Below the pieces are notes generated by a model. The model had not been told where the DNA came from. It saw nothing but the letters and a program-made list of their open reading frames with translations, and did not search any database. Positions 37,648-45,910 of a stretch of DNA of 64,000 nucleotides are shown in pieces (the first letter of the stretch is position 1; each line of letters begins with the position of its first letter). Position numbers and translations under genes: made by a program. The stretch comes from Oscillospiraceae bacterium (lineage in GTDB: Bacteria > Bacillota > Clostridia > Oscillospirales > CAG-382): NCBI GenBank assembly GCA_015064955.1, contig SVRD01000002.1, positions 86,819 through 150,818 of the forward strand, in the 5' to 3' direction.

Positions 37648-38213
37648 TACAAATATAATTCTATCTTCTTAAAGCTTTTTCTGTCGAGCGCCGCCACGTC
37701 GTCAATACGGTAGCGGTTTCCGTCGACGTCCGAAATAATCAGCATTCCGTTTCCGACGTTTGCGATGTTGCGGTAGGTGTCGTGCATCGAAAACGACATA
37801 TCACCCTTGTCGGTCTCGACCTCCCAGAAGGAATAGCCGAGCTTTTCCTTTAACGATTTTATCTTCTTCACGGTGGGGCAATAGTATTTTCTGTCGAGCT
37901 CGAATCGGACTATCTCCCGCGCCTCCTCGGGAAGCTCGGAAAGCGAGCGTATCATCGCGTATTCTCTGCCGTCCTTGTTCAGCACCGATATGTATTCGTC
38001 GGGTGTTTCAAAGGGGAAGCAGCGGTGGAAGAAAACTCTGCCGAAATCCTGCTTTACCGGCGTTTTGTCCTCGTTTGATTCGAGGTCGTCGGTAAATTTC
38101 GGGAGCACCGCCTCCAAAGCGGGAAATCCGTTTTCGGTGCGGTAAAATCTTGAATTCTCCGCCGTGAGATAAGTCACCTCGGCGAGATCGAGAAAGTTTT
38201 CGTTTTTGTTCAT
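37647..38213 (-). CDS. DUF1854 family protein
   Basis: 188 residues. Typical DUF1854 pattern: a start that speaks of LTAENSRFYRTENGFPALEAV, the central RVFFHRCFPFETPDEYISVLNKDGREYAMI, LSELPEEAREIVRFELDRKYYCPTVKKI, and LGYSFWEVETDKGDMSFSMHD followed by ISDVDGNRYRIDDVAALD. The family has no known biochemistry; in Proteobacteria related genes travel with a cyanophycin-associated ABC transporter. It is placed between two ABC half-transporter genes with gaps of 12 bases and minus one, so it is almost certainly their cytoplasmic partner. Confidence 0.88.
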   Translation of the reverse strand: MNKNENFLDLAEVTYLTAENSRFYRTENGFPALEAVLPKFTDDLESNEDKTPVKQDFGRVFFHRCFPFETPDEYISVLNKDGREYAMIRSLSELPEEAREIVRFELDRKYYCPTVKKIKSLKEKLGYSFWEVETDKGDMSFSMHDTYRNIANVGNGMLIISDVDGNRYRIDDVAALDRKSFKKIELYL

Positions 38214-38225
38214 ATCAATTCACCT

Positions 38226-40526
38226 TTATTCAGAAATGCCGACAGTCTTCAAAGCCTCTGCCTGAAGCTTATAGAGCTTGTAGTAAACTCCCTTTTGCTT
38301 CAAAAGCTCCTCGGCTGTGCCGCTTTCGGCAAGCTTGCCGTTTTCGATCGCGATAAGCTTGTCTGCGCTCCGCAGAGTCGATAATCGGTGCGCGATAATA
38401 ACTGTCGTGCGGTTTTGGGTAAGTCTGTCGAGCGCGGCTTGAATATTGCGCTCGGTCTGAGTATCCATCGCCGCAGTCGCCTCGTCGAGTATCAGTATCT
38501 TCGGGTTGCGTAAAAGCGCCCTTGCGATCGAGATTCTTTGCTTTTCGCCGCCCGAAAGATCGCGCTTGCCGAATCCTATTTCGGTGTCGTAGCCGTCGGG
38601 GTATTTCACAATAAAATCGTGTGCCGAAGCGGTTTTCGCCGCGGCGATGATCTGCTCACGTGTTGCATCGGGGCAGGCGTAGCGTATATTGTCGAGTATG
38701 CTTCCGCGGAACAGATAGGTTTCCTGCGATACTATGGCGATGTTTTCGCGCAGGTATGCAAGCGGAAGCTGCTTAATATTCACGCCGTCGATATATATTC
38801 CGCCCTCCTTTACGTCGTAAAGACGTGTCAGAAGATTGGCAAGCGTGCTTTTGCCGGCACCCGTCTGACCGACGATACCGAGCGTGCTCCCCGCGGGGAT
38901 ATCAAAGCTTATCCCGTCGATAACCTTGCGGTTTTCAACGTAGGAGAAGCATACGTTTTTAAATTCCACCTTGCCGATACATTCTTCGGGAACGACCGGA
39001 TCTTCGGGCTCGCGCACCTCGGGCTGAGCGTCGCGGATCTCGAAAAGACGCTGGATCGCGTTCAATGTTTCGCTCCACCAGTTAGAAACGTCGGCAAGCT
39101 GCTCTACGGGACCGTAGATAAGCGCGAAATATCCGACAAATGCGGCAAGTCTGCCATAGCTCATATCGCCCGTCGCGCTCATAACCTGCCAGCCGCCGAT
39201 ACCCCAAACAACGTAAGAGCCGATACGGAGCAGATAATGCAAAAACGGAAAAACACGCGCCGAGAATCGCTGTATCTCGTTTCTCGCCTCGGCAAAGCCT
39301 TCGTTGCGGGCGTTGAAGCGGCGCATCTCCTCGTCCTCGCGCGAGAAGGATTTTACAACTCGCATACCGTTCAAAACGTCGGAAACGAGCGAGTTGAAGG
39401 AGCGGCGCTTGGAATAGGTCTTTGCGTGGAGCTTGTCGAATACGTTGAACATGAATTTAAAGGCAAGGAAGAACAGCGGCACGGTGACGAATGCATAGAG
39501 TGCAAGCACCAGATTTTGCGAAAGCATAACGCACATTACCGCGATAAGCTGAACGATATTCAGAACGAGATAGGGGAATCCGTCGCAGAAAAACCAATAA
39601 AGAGTCAGACTGTCGCTGTTTACCTGCGTCATAAGTCCGCCTGTCTGTCGGTTGGTAAAAAATCCGAGCGAGAGATTGCTTATCGTGTTGAATATCATCT
39701 TTTTGAGGTCATAGGTAACGTTCGCCGCAACCGTCGAGCTTATCGCGCCCGAAAGCAGATTGACAAAAAGCGAAGCGATTCTAACCCCGATGATTATAAG
39801 AACGATAGAAAGCACGCTCGACGCGGTCGATTCGGGGTTGCCGAGCACCTTGTCAAAGAGCACCTCGTTGCTGATATAAGGGGTAACTACACCGAGCGCG
39901 GCAATAAGCAAAAACGCGGTGAATATCATCAAAACCGAGCGCTTGTATCTGAAAAACAAAGTCGAAAGCCGCTTTATCAGCTTTGCCTTGTCCATACATC
40001 TCGGGCAGATCTTCAGCTCGCCGTCGGGATAGCGCTTTTGGCATTTCGGGCAGACGTGATTGCCGAATTCCTCCGAAGCGTATGATTCGTAATCAATGGT
40101 GCCGTCTTTCTTCAGATCGCCTATCGCGCGGCAGAATACCGCAACCGAATGCTTGCAGGCAGAGGTGAAGTTAAACAGCAGAATATCCTCGTTTTCGCGC
40201 GTTGCGACAACACGACCCGTCGAGATAAGCTGTTCGGCGGTTACCTCCTCGACCGAACCGATAGGATATTTTTCAAACCGTGTTACCTTGAATTCCTCAC
40301 AGCGCACGCTGTCGCCGACAGCCGTCCTTCCGCCCGAGGTGAATTCGATAACACCCTCGGCAACGGCAAACTCGTTTTCGCATACCGCAACAAAGCAGTC
40401 GCCGAGCGTTCCGCTTATCAGCATATCGGTTCTCAAGGCAAGCAAGATCTTCTTTGTATCAATGCCCTCGTTGGCAAAAAAATTCAATACCGAAGCAGGT
40501 ATTTTGTCTACAAAAACCGTTTTCAA
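38226..40526 (-). CDS. ABC half-transporter with N-terminal sensor-like domain and zinc ribbon (cassette gene 1)
   Basis: 766 residues from a TTG start at 40526. Residues 1-165 form a soluble, beta-rich domain with no recognised family (PH-like folds are possible). The zinc ribbon is CPKCQKRYPDGELKICPRC, near residues 168-186. A six-helix exporter domain follows, then an ATPase with Walker A GQTGAGKST, signature LSGGEKQ, Walker B ILILDEATA and the H-loop IIAHRLS. The zinc ribbon and N-terminal domain are shared in outline with the other half-transporter. Probably forms a heterodimer with it. A promoter at 40564-40592 precedes it. Confidence 0.92.
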   Translation of the reverse strand: MKTVFVDKIPASVLNFFANEGIDTKKILLALRTDMLISGTLGDCFVAVCENEFAVAEGVIEFTSGGRTAVGDSVRCEEFKVTRFEKYPIGSVEEVTAEQLISTGRVVATRENEDILLFNFTSACKHSVAVFCRAIGDLKKDGTIDYESYASEEFGNHVCPKCQKRYPDGELKICPRCMDKAKLIKRLSTLFFRYKRSVLMIFTAFLLIAALGVVTPYISNEVLFDKVLGNPESTASSVLSIVLIIIGVRIASLFVNLLSGAISSTVAANVTYDLKKMIFNTISNLSLGFFTNRQTGGLMTQVNSDSLTLYWFFCDGFPYLVLNIVQLIAVMCVMLSQNLVLALYAFVTVPLFFLAFKFMFNVFDKLHAKTYSKRRSFNSLVSDVLNGMRVVKSFSREDEEMRRFNARNEGFAEARNEIQRFSARVFPFLHYLLRIGSYVVWGIGGWQVMSATGDMSYGRLAAFVGYFALIYGPVEQLADVSNWWSETLNAIQRLFEIRDAQPEVREPEDPVVPEECIGKVEFKNVCFSYVENRKVIDGISFDIPAGSTLGIVGQTGAGKSTLANLLTRLYDVKEGGIYIDGVNIKQLPLAYLRENIAIVSQETYLFRGSILDNIRYACPDATREQIIAAAKTASAHDFIVKYPDGYDTEIGFGKRDLSGGEKQRISIARALLRNPKILILDEATAAMDTQTERNIQAALDRLTQNRTTVIIAHRLSTLRSADKLIAIENGKLAESGTAEELLKQKGVYYKLYKLQAEALKTVGISE

Positions 40527-40563
40527 TTCTCTTTACCTTTTTCTTGTTAATACAGTAATTTTT

Positions 40564-40592
40564 ATATTACACCTTTTACAATTTAATTGCAA
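40564..40592 (-). promoter_or_regulatory. Promoter for the ABC/DUF1854 cassette
   Basis: On the minus strand TTGCAA (40587-40592), a 17-base spacer and TAATAT (40564-40569), 38 bases before the TTG start. Confidence 0.65.
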
Positions 40593-40672
40593 GCAAAAAA
40601 TAGCTCATATCTACGATTATTCTAATTATTCAACTAACGGTTGTCGACGTGAATAAAAATGAAGGAATGGAC

Positions 40673-40701
40673 TTGAAATGTGCTTTAAAATGTGATATTA
40701 T
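40673..40701 (+). promoter_or_regulatory. Promoter for homoserine dehydrogenase
   Basis: TTGAAA (40673-40678), a 17-base spacer and TATTAT (40696-40701), 34 bases before the ATG. Confidence 0.65.
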
Positions 40702-40734
40702 AGATTAATATTTAAAATTCGGAGTATTATCGCT

Positions 40735-41784
40735 ATGACAAATATTGCCATTCTCGGCTTCGGCACGGTGGGCGGCGGCGTTTATGAGGTTATAAACGCA
40801 TCTCGGAAAAAACCGCTGTGCGAGGTCAACATTAAATATATTCTCGATCTTCGCTCGTTCCCCGAACATCCTATCGGCGACAGAGTGACAAACGATTTCT
40901 CGAAAATCATTTCCGACGAAAGCGTAAAGATAGTTGTCGAAACGATGGGCGGCGACACCGTCGCGTATAAATTCAGCCTCGAGGCTTTGAAGGCGGGCAA
41001 AAACGTCGTCACCTCGAACAAGGCTGTTGTCGACAAATACGGCGAGGAGCTCGAGCGCGTTGCCCGTGAAAACGGCGTTGTTTATCTTTACGAAGCAAGC
41101 GTCGGCGGCGGTATCCCGATAATCGCTCCGCTCAATAATTGCTTTGCAGGCGATGAGATATTGCGCGTTGCCGGTATTCTCAACGGCACAACGAACTATA
41201 TCCTCACTCATATGCAGTCCGACGGCAAATCGCTCGACGAGGCATTGAAGGTCGCTCAAGAGCTCGGATATGCCGAAGCCGACCCCCACGCCGATATTGC
41301 GGGACTCGATTCCGCAAGAAAGATCGCGATACTTTCGGGTATTGCGTTCGGCAAATATATTTCCTACAATTCCATTCCTCATATCGAGGGTATCGAGAAC
41401 GTAACAAGCGAGGATATCGCGCTTGCCGATCAGCTCGGCTGTGTTATCCGTCTTGTTGCGGTTGCCGAAAGAGTCGGCGACAAGGCGAGCATTCTCGTCG
41501 CTCCCCACCTTGTCGGCAAAAACAGCCTCTTCCACGCTATCCGCGAAGCGTTCAATGCAGTCAGCGTTACCGGCTCGGCTGTCGGTGAGGTAGTGTTCTA
41601 CGGTCAGGGCGCGGGCTCGCTTCCCACTGCGGCGGCTGTTTGCGGCGATATCGAAAGAGTTATCAGCAACCGTGTGAGCGACAGCGAAAGAGTTCCCTGC
41701 GAGGAAGGCTTTATCCTCAACGGCGACGGAAATTCAAAATTCATCACCCTTGCAAACGGCAAAAAATACAGATATTTCGAATAA
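40735..41784 (+). CDS. hom: Homoserine dehydrogenase, without an ACT domain
   Basis: 349 residues. Reduces aspartate semialdehyde to homoserine, the branch point to methionine and threonine. NAD(P) motif GFGTVGGGVYEV at residues 7-18; substrate motifs SNKAVV near 99, GGGIPII, GILNGTTNYIL, and EADPHADIAGLDSARKIAIL near 181-200 with the catalytic lysine. The usual C-terminal ACT regulatory domain (to about 430 residues) is missing, so threonine feedback inhibition of the usual kind is not expected. Related pathway genes in the window are metF, metH and thrC. GGAG precedes the ATG. Confidence 0.96.
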   Translation: MTNIAILGFGTVGGGVYEVINASRKKPLCEVNIKYILDLRSFPEHPIGDRVTNDFSKIISDESVKIVVETMGGDTVAYKFSLEALKAGKNVVTSNKAVVDKYGEELERVARENGVVYLYEASVGGGIPIIAPLNNCFAGDEILRVAGILNGTTNYILTHMQSDGKSLDEALKVAQELGYAEADPHADIAGLDSARKIAILSGIAFGKYISYNSIPHIEGIENVTSEDIALADQLGCVIRLVAVAERVGDKASILVAPHLVGKNSLFHAIREAFNAVSVTGSAVGEVVFYGQGAGSLPTAAAVCGDIERVISNRVSDSERVPCEEGFILNGDGNSKFITLANGKKYRYFE

Positions 41785-41798
41785 AAACAATAAAAATA

Positions 41799-41826
41799 AA
41801 AGGAAGGATTTGTGTCCTTCCTTTTT
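41799..41826 (+). terminator. Terminator after hom
   Basis: AAAGGAAGGA (41799-41808) and TCCTTCCTTT (41815-41824) form a perfect 10-bp stem with a TTTGTG loop; TT follows inside a T tract of five. Confidence 0.85.
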
Positions 41827-41831
41827 GATAT

Positions 41832-42752
41832 TTATGCGTTCATAAGCTTTTTGACTTCCTCGAGTGTGGGGACGGAATTGACCGCGCCGAGCTTTGAAAC
41901 GGCGAGCGCACCTGCCGCGTTTGCAAATTTCGCAGAGCCGAGAATGTCGCCCGTGCGGAGATATTCGGCTGTGAGTGCGGCTGTGAAAACGTCGCCCGCG
42001 GCGGTGGTGTCGACCACGTTGACGTCATACGGCGAGATAAGGTCGCAGTATTTTCCGTCGTAAACAAAGCAGCCGCGTTCGCCGAGCTTCAATACGACGT
42101 ATTTGATATCGACACGGTTGCAGAGCGCGATCGAAGCGCGCAGACAGTTTTCGAGATTGTTGGGGCGAATGCCTGTCAATATCTCGGTCTCGTTCTCGTT
42201 CGGCGAGAATATTTCCACCTTTTCGAGTCTTTCAAGCGGGAACGAAGCATCGGCGGGGCCTGCGTCGACAAACAAAGGGATACCCTCGTATGCGGCGGTC
42301 TTTGCCGCGGCGATGACTGCGTCGGGCTTTATTTCAAATTGGGTGAGGATTGCGTCGGGATAGCAGGAGAATGCTTCTTCAACGTCGTTTTCGGATATCT
42401 TGCTGTTTGCGCCGCTGTAAACGATAATACGGTTTGCGCCGCTCTTTTCGAGCATAACCACAGCAAGACCTGTCTGCTCGATACGGTCTACCTTAATATA
42501 TCTTGTGTCGATGCCGCGCTCGTTGAACAGTGCGACAAGTCTGTCGCCGTATGCGTCGTCGCCCACTCTCGAGCAGAAAACCACCTCGGCGCCCATTTCC
42601 TTTGCGGCGATAGCGGCGTTTGCACCCTTGCCGCCGGGAGTAAAGGCATATTTACCCGAGGAGATCATCGTTTCGCCGGGCGCAGGTATGTACGGTGTTG
42701 TGAGCAGAAAATCAATATTCGAGCTTCCCGCAACAAGAATTCTTTTTGCCAT
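41832..42752 (-). CDS. rbsK: Ribokinase (PfkB family)
   Basis: 306 residues. Phosphorylates ribose to ribose 5-phosphate. PfkB signature 1 is FTPGGKGANAAIAAKEMG (about 37-54), and signature 2 with the catalytic aspartate is VVDTTAAGDVFTAALT (about 245-260), the DTTAAGD form typical of ribokinase. ADP-site stretches FSPNENETEILTG and VVLKLGERGCFV are present. No ribose transporter or rbsD is adjacent. GGAGGATAAC lies before the ATG. Substrate assignment is by similarity; another furanose is possible. Confidence 0.88.
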   Translation of the reverse strand: MAKRILVAGSSNIDFLLTTPYIPAPGETMISSGKYAFTPGGKGANAAIAAKEMGAEVVFCSRVGDDAYGDRLVALFNERGIDTRYIKVDRIEQTGLAVVMLEKSGANRIIVYSGANSKISENDVEEAFSCYPDAILTQFEIKPDAVIAAAKTAAYEGIPLFVDAGPADASFPLERLEKVEIFSPNENETEILTGIRPNNLENCLRASIALCNRVDIKYVVLKLGERGCFVYDGKYCDLISPYDVNVVDTTAAGDVFTAALTAEYLRTGDILGSAKFANAAGALAVSKLGAVNSVPTLEEVKKLMNA

Positions 42753-42795
42753 CGACCGTTATCCTCCTGAAATCATAAGACTTTGATTATTCTTT

Positions 42796-42824
42796 ATTTT
42801 ACAACATTGTTTTACAGTTGTCAA
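42796..42824 (-). promoter_or_regulatory. Promoter for the ribokinase gene
   Basis: On the minus strand TTGACA (42819-42824), a 17-base spacer and TAAAAT (42796-42801), 43 bases before the ATG. Confidence 0.75.
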
Positions 42825-42857
42825 CTTTTTCTTTCGACAGCGTTCGTGCTTATTCTC

Positions 42858-43112
42858 TCATCTTGTGGACTCGTATTTCCTCTTTGTCGCCATTCCTCCG
42901 CGTAAATGCCGCTCGGCGCGGTTTTTTTCCAAAATCTTGCAGACTTTCCTGTAAAGCACCGCGTCGCACCGCTTCAATCGGTCGGTAAGGTCCTTGTGCA
43001 CAGTCGATTTGCTCACGCCGAAATGCTTCGCGGCGGCGCGCACGGTCGATTGTGTCCGCGAAACATATTCCGCGATTTCCCTTACTCTTTCGTCAATATC
43101 ACCGCTGAACAT
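42858..43112 (-). CDS. spoIIID: Sporulation transcription factor SpoIIID
   Basis: 84 residues from the ATG at 43112, fixed by GGAG 8 bases upstream; the reading frame stays open upstream to 43403 but that extension is not SpoIIID-like. The helix-turn-helix TVRAAAKHFGVSKSTVHKDLTDRL (residues 22-45) is diagnostic, as is the basic C-terminal KNRAERHLRGGMATKRKY. SpoIIID acts in the mother cell during endospore formation, where it represses and activates sigma-E genes. Its presence argues that the organism, or its recent ancestor, forms endospores. No sigma-E promoter was identified with confidence. It is divergent from the MinD-like gene. Confidence 0.96.
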   Translation of the reverse strand: MFSGDIDERVREIAEYVSRTQSTVRAAAKHFGVSKSTVHKDLTDRLKRCDAVLYRKVCKILEKNRAERHLRGGMATKRKYESTR

Positions 43113-43305
43113 ATCATCAACTCCGTTTCGGTTTGTTGATGTATATGCGCGCCTTCTTATAAAAAGACTAACGAGTATTTGCCGCCTGACGTATGACAGG
43201 GGCGAACGGTATTGACGTTTTGCGTTTTGGTGCAAGTGCGGCGGCAGATTTAACGGATATTTAACCAAAATGCTAAAATAACATAATAAAGTGACGTCTT
43301 TTTTC

Positions 43306-43334
43306 TTGACATAACGCACAATAAATGTTATTAT
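43306..43334 (+). promoter_or_regulatory. Promoter for the MinD-like operon
   Basis: TTGACA (43306-43311), a 17-base spacer and TATTAT (43329-43334). The start of transcription would be near 43341, after the first in-frame ATG at 43339 and 10 bases before the second at 43351. Both are disfavoured as translation starts. Confidence 0.8.
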
Positions 43335-43371
43335 TATCGTGTATGACTGTATGGCATTGGAGGTGTCGGCG

Positions 43372-44205
43372 CTGGGCAGAGTAATATTTGTTACAGGCTT
43401 CAAGGGCGGGGTCGGAAAGACTACCGTTTCCGCGAATATCGCTTCGTCGCTTTATTCGCTCGGAAACAAGGTGCTTGTCATCGACGGCGACTTCGGTATG
43501 CGCTGTATGGACCTTGTGCTCGGGCTCGAAAGCGAAACGCTGTTCGACTGCAGCGACGTTCTTTCGGGGCGTTGCTCGCCTGCCGCAGCTATGTGCGACG
43601 TGGGAAACAAAAACGGATTTTCGTTTATTCCCGCACCGATGAATCTCGATCGCGAATCGCTCTCAAAATCGGCGTTTGCGTCGCTTATCGACGAGGTCAG
43701 ACGTGATTTTGACTACGTTATCATAGATTCATGTGCCGAAATGACCGATTACTATATGGCTTTTGCCGCCACTGCTGACGAAGCAGTCATAGTTACTCTT
43801 CATCAATCCACTTCGGTCCGTGCCGCCGAAAAGACTGCGGCAAGGCTTGCGGCGATGGGGATAGAAAAGCAATCGCTTGTTGTCAACGGATACCGAAGCA
43901 GCTATGCCGAAAAGGGCAAGCTTCCCAACGTTATCGACATTATCAACCGTTCCTCTGTCAGATTGCTGGGAGTTGTGCCCTACAGCGAAAGACTTCAGGC
44001 ATCGCAAGAGGCGGCAGAGCTTGCTTTTATGGGTGATATGAAGAAAAAGGCAAGTAAATGGGAAGCGGCGTTTTACAACATCGCTTCGAGAATAAACGGC
44101 GAACGGGTGCGCTTGTTCGAGGGCATCGAATCGCCGAAGAAGCGCGGCTCGTATAAGGGTATCGTGCCGAGCGAAAAAAGGGAAAAAAGGGAGGACCAGG
44201 AATGA
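43372..44205 (+). CDS. minD: MinD-like deviant-Walker ATPase with a CTG start
   Basis: 277 residues if translation begins at CTG 43372, which has GGAGG exactly 8 bases upstream. That start gives MGRVIFVTGFKGGVGKTTV, placing the signature lysine at 11, the P-loop lysine at 16 and the aspartates at 38 and 40, the same numbers as Escherichia coli MinD. Other MinD-like stretches are DFGMRCMDLVLGLES, DYVIIDSCAEM and LLGVVPYSERLQASQEAAELAF. MinD positions the division septum. The usual C-terminal amphipathic membrane helix is not evident; the tail is basic and charged (SPKKRGSYKG...KREKREDQE). No minC or minE is adjacent; the partner is a pseudo-methylglyoxal synthase coupled by ATGA overlap. Division or another positioning role is inference. 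Confidence 0.82.
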   Translation: MGRVIFVTGFKGGVGKTTVSANIASSLYSLGNKVLVIDGDFGMRCMDLVLGLESETLFDCSDVLSGRCSPAAAMCDVGNKNGFSFIPAPMNLDRESLSKSAFASLIDEVRRDFDYVIIDSCAEMTDYYMAFAATADEAVIVTLHQSTSVRAAEKTAARLAAMGIEKQSLVVNGYRSSYAEKGKLPNVIDIINRSSVRLLGVVPYSERLQASQEAAELAFMGDMKKKASKWEAAFYNIASRINGERVRLFEGIESPKKRGSYKGIVPSEKREKREDQE

Positions 44206-44615
44206 ACATAGCTATCATCGCCAACGATAAGAAGAAAGAGCTTATTACCGAATTCTGTATTGCATATTGCGGAATACTTTCCCGCCACAATATCTGCTCC
44301 ACCGCTATCACCGGAAAATATATTTCCGAGGCAACGGGGCTCAATATCGAAAAAATGCTTTCGGGCTCGCACGGCGGCGTCGAGCAGATCGCCTCGAAGA
44401 TCGCATACGACGAGGTAGATATTCTTATTCTGCTCCGCGACACGAGCAACGACACCGAATATGCCGAAACCGAGCTTAATCTCGTGAAGCTCTGCGATAA
44501 ATATACAGTTCCGGTTGCAACAAATATTGCAACAGCGGAAGCGCTCATTCTCGCGCTTGACAGGGGCGACCTTGATTGGCGAGCAAATCTCAGAAACGGA
44601 GCAGGTGCATTTTAA
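44202..44615 (+). CDS. Methylglyoxal-synthase-fold protein, catalytic residues replaced
   Basis: 137 residues. Aligns without gaps to bacterial methylglyoxal synthase: MNIAIIANDKKKELITEF, SEATGLNIEKMLSG, KIAYDEVDILILLRD and VPVATNIATAEALI. The residues that define activity are changed: His19 (E. coli numbering) is Asn8, the catalytic base Asp71 is Val60 in SHGGVEQIA, His98 is Tyr87 and Asp101 is Thr90. Of the phosphate contacts, Thr45, Thr48 and Ser65-Gly66 are kept but Thr47 is Ile. It should therefore not make methylglyoxal by the known mechanism; the fold also serves as a ligand-binding regulatory domain in carbamoyl phosphate synthetase. Overlaps the MinD-like gene by four bases; hisS begins 2 bases after the stop. 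Confidence 0.85.
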   Translation: MNIAIIANDKKKELITEFCIAYCGILSRHNICSTAITGKYISEATGLNIEKMLSGSHGGVEQIASKIAYDEVDILILLRDTSNDTEYAETELNLVKLCDKYTVPVATNIATAEALILALDRGDLDWRANLRNGAGAF

Positions 44616-44617
44616 TC

Positions 44618-45880
44618 ATGAACAGGATCCAAAAGCCGAAGGGCACGCTCGATATTCTCCCCGAGGATATCGGGCTTTGGCAGTATATAGAAAACGCAGT
44701 GCGTGAAACTGCGCGCGTGAACGGATTTTCCGAAATCAGAATGCCCACCTTTGAAGCGACCGAGCTTTTCTGTCGCGGTGTGGGCGACACCACCGACGTT
44801 GTCGGCAAGGAAATGTATACTTTTATAGATAAGGACGGGAGCAGTCTTTCTCTCAGACCCGAGGGAACGGCAGGCGTTGCCCGTTCTGTCATCGAAAACG
44901 GACTTTATGCGGGCGCGATGCCTTTGAAGCTTTATTACCTTTCTAACTTCTTCCGCCGCGAAAAGCCGCAAGCGGGCAGAAGCCGCGAATTCTGGCAGTT
45001 CGGCACCGAGCTTTACGGCTCGTCGCTTCCCGAGGCAGACGCGCAGGTAATTATGCTTGCAGACAGTCTTTTCAAAAAGCTGGGACTTAAAAAGGTGACA
45101 CTGCGTATCAACTCGATCGGCTGTCCCGAATGCCGTCCCTCGTTCCGCAGAGCACTGCTCGATTATTTCTCGCAGTACGAAAGCGAGCTTTGCGATACCT
45201 GCCGTGAAAGACTGCAGAAAAATCCTCTTCGCGTGCTCGACTGCAAGAGCCCGATCTGCTCGGGCTATGCAAAGAACGCTCCCAAAACACTCGAGCATCT
45301 TTGCGGTAACTGCAACGATCATTTTGAGAAGCTCAAGAAGCTGCTTGACGACTGCGGTATCGAATATATTGTCGATCCCGCCATCGTTCGCGGTCTTGAT
45401 TATTATACCGGCACGGTGTTTGAATTCACCGTCGACTCTATCGGCGCGCAAAGCACTGTTTGCGGCGGCGGCAGATACGACGGACTCCTTTCCTCTATCG
45501 GCGGTCCCGAATTGCCGGCTGTCGGCTTCGGTATGGGTATAACCCGTCTTATCCAGGCACTCAAGGACGAAAACCTCGTTCCCGAGCTTAAATCGGGCTG
45601 TGATATCTATATCGCTCCGCTCGGCGAGAGCGCAAACGGATTTGCGTTCAAGCTTGCAAAGCAGCTTCGCGATGAAGGAATCGCGGCAGAGACCGATATC
45701 TGCAAGAGAAGTCTGAAGGCTCAAATGAAATATGCCGATAAATCGGGTGCCGATTACGTTCTCGTTGTCGGTGATAACGAAATCGCCGAGGGCGTTGCCG
45801 AATTACGCGATATGCGCAGCGGCGAAAGAGTCAAGGTGGCTTTAAGCAAGGAAGCTATAATCGAAAAAACAGCGAAATAA
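44618..45880 (+). CDS. hisS: Histidine--tRNA ligase
   Basis: 420 residues from the ATG at 44618 (MNRIQKPKGTLDILPED); a TTG at 44576 inside the upstream gene is rejected. Class II motifs: motif 2 region YLSNFFRREKPQAGRSREFWQFGTELYG (about 105-132), HisA-type motif VRGLDYYTGTVFEF near 255, and GGGRYDGLLSSIGGPELPAVGFGMGITRL near 280-308. The C-terminal anticodon-binding domain is present. The Shine-Dalgarno is weak and distant. The gene follows the pseudo-MgsA gene by 2 bases and precedes aspS by 30, so the MinD-like operon appears to run into hisS-aspS. Confidence 0.97.
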   Translation: MNRIQKPKGTLDILPEDIGLWQYIENAVRETARVNGFSEIRMPTFEATELFCRGVGDTTDVVGKEMYTFIDKDGSSLSLRPEGTAGVARSVIENGLYAGAMPLKLYYLSNFFRREKPQAGRSREFWQFGTELYGSSLPEADAQVIMLADSLFKKLGLKKVTLRINSIGCPECRPSFRRALLDYFSQYESELCDTCRERLQKNPLRVLDCKSPICSGYAKNAPKTLEHLCGNCNDHFEKLKKLLDDCGIEYIVDPAIVRGLDYYTGTVFEFTVDSIGAQSTVCGGGRYDGLLSSIGGPELPAVGFGMGITRLIQALKDENLVPELKSGCDIYIAPLGESANGFAFKLAKQLRDEGIAAETDICKRSLKAQMKYADKSGADYVLVVGDNEIAEGVAELRDMRSGERVKVALSKEAIIEKTAK

Positions 45881-45910
45881 TATATAAATGTAATTAAAAG
45901 AGGCAATAAA

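Noticed and set aside
38538..40085. A 515-residue plus-strand frame opposite an ABC gene
   Set aside because: Shadow of the ABC half-transporter, which has intact Walker motifs and signature.
43113..43403. A 97-residue N-terminal extension of SpoIIID
   Set aside because: The ribosome-binding site and family length place the start at 43112; the extension runs into the promoter region of the divergent gene.
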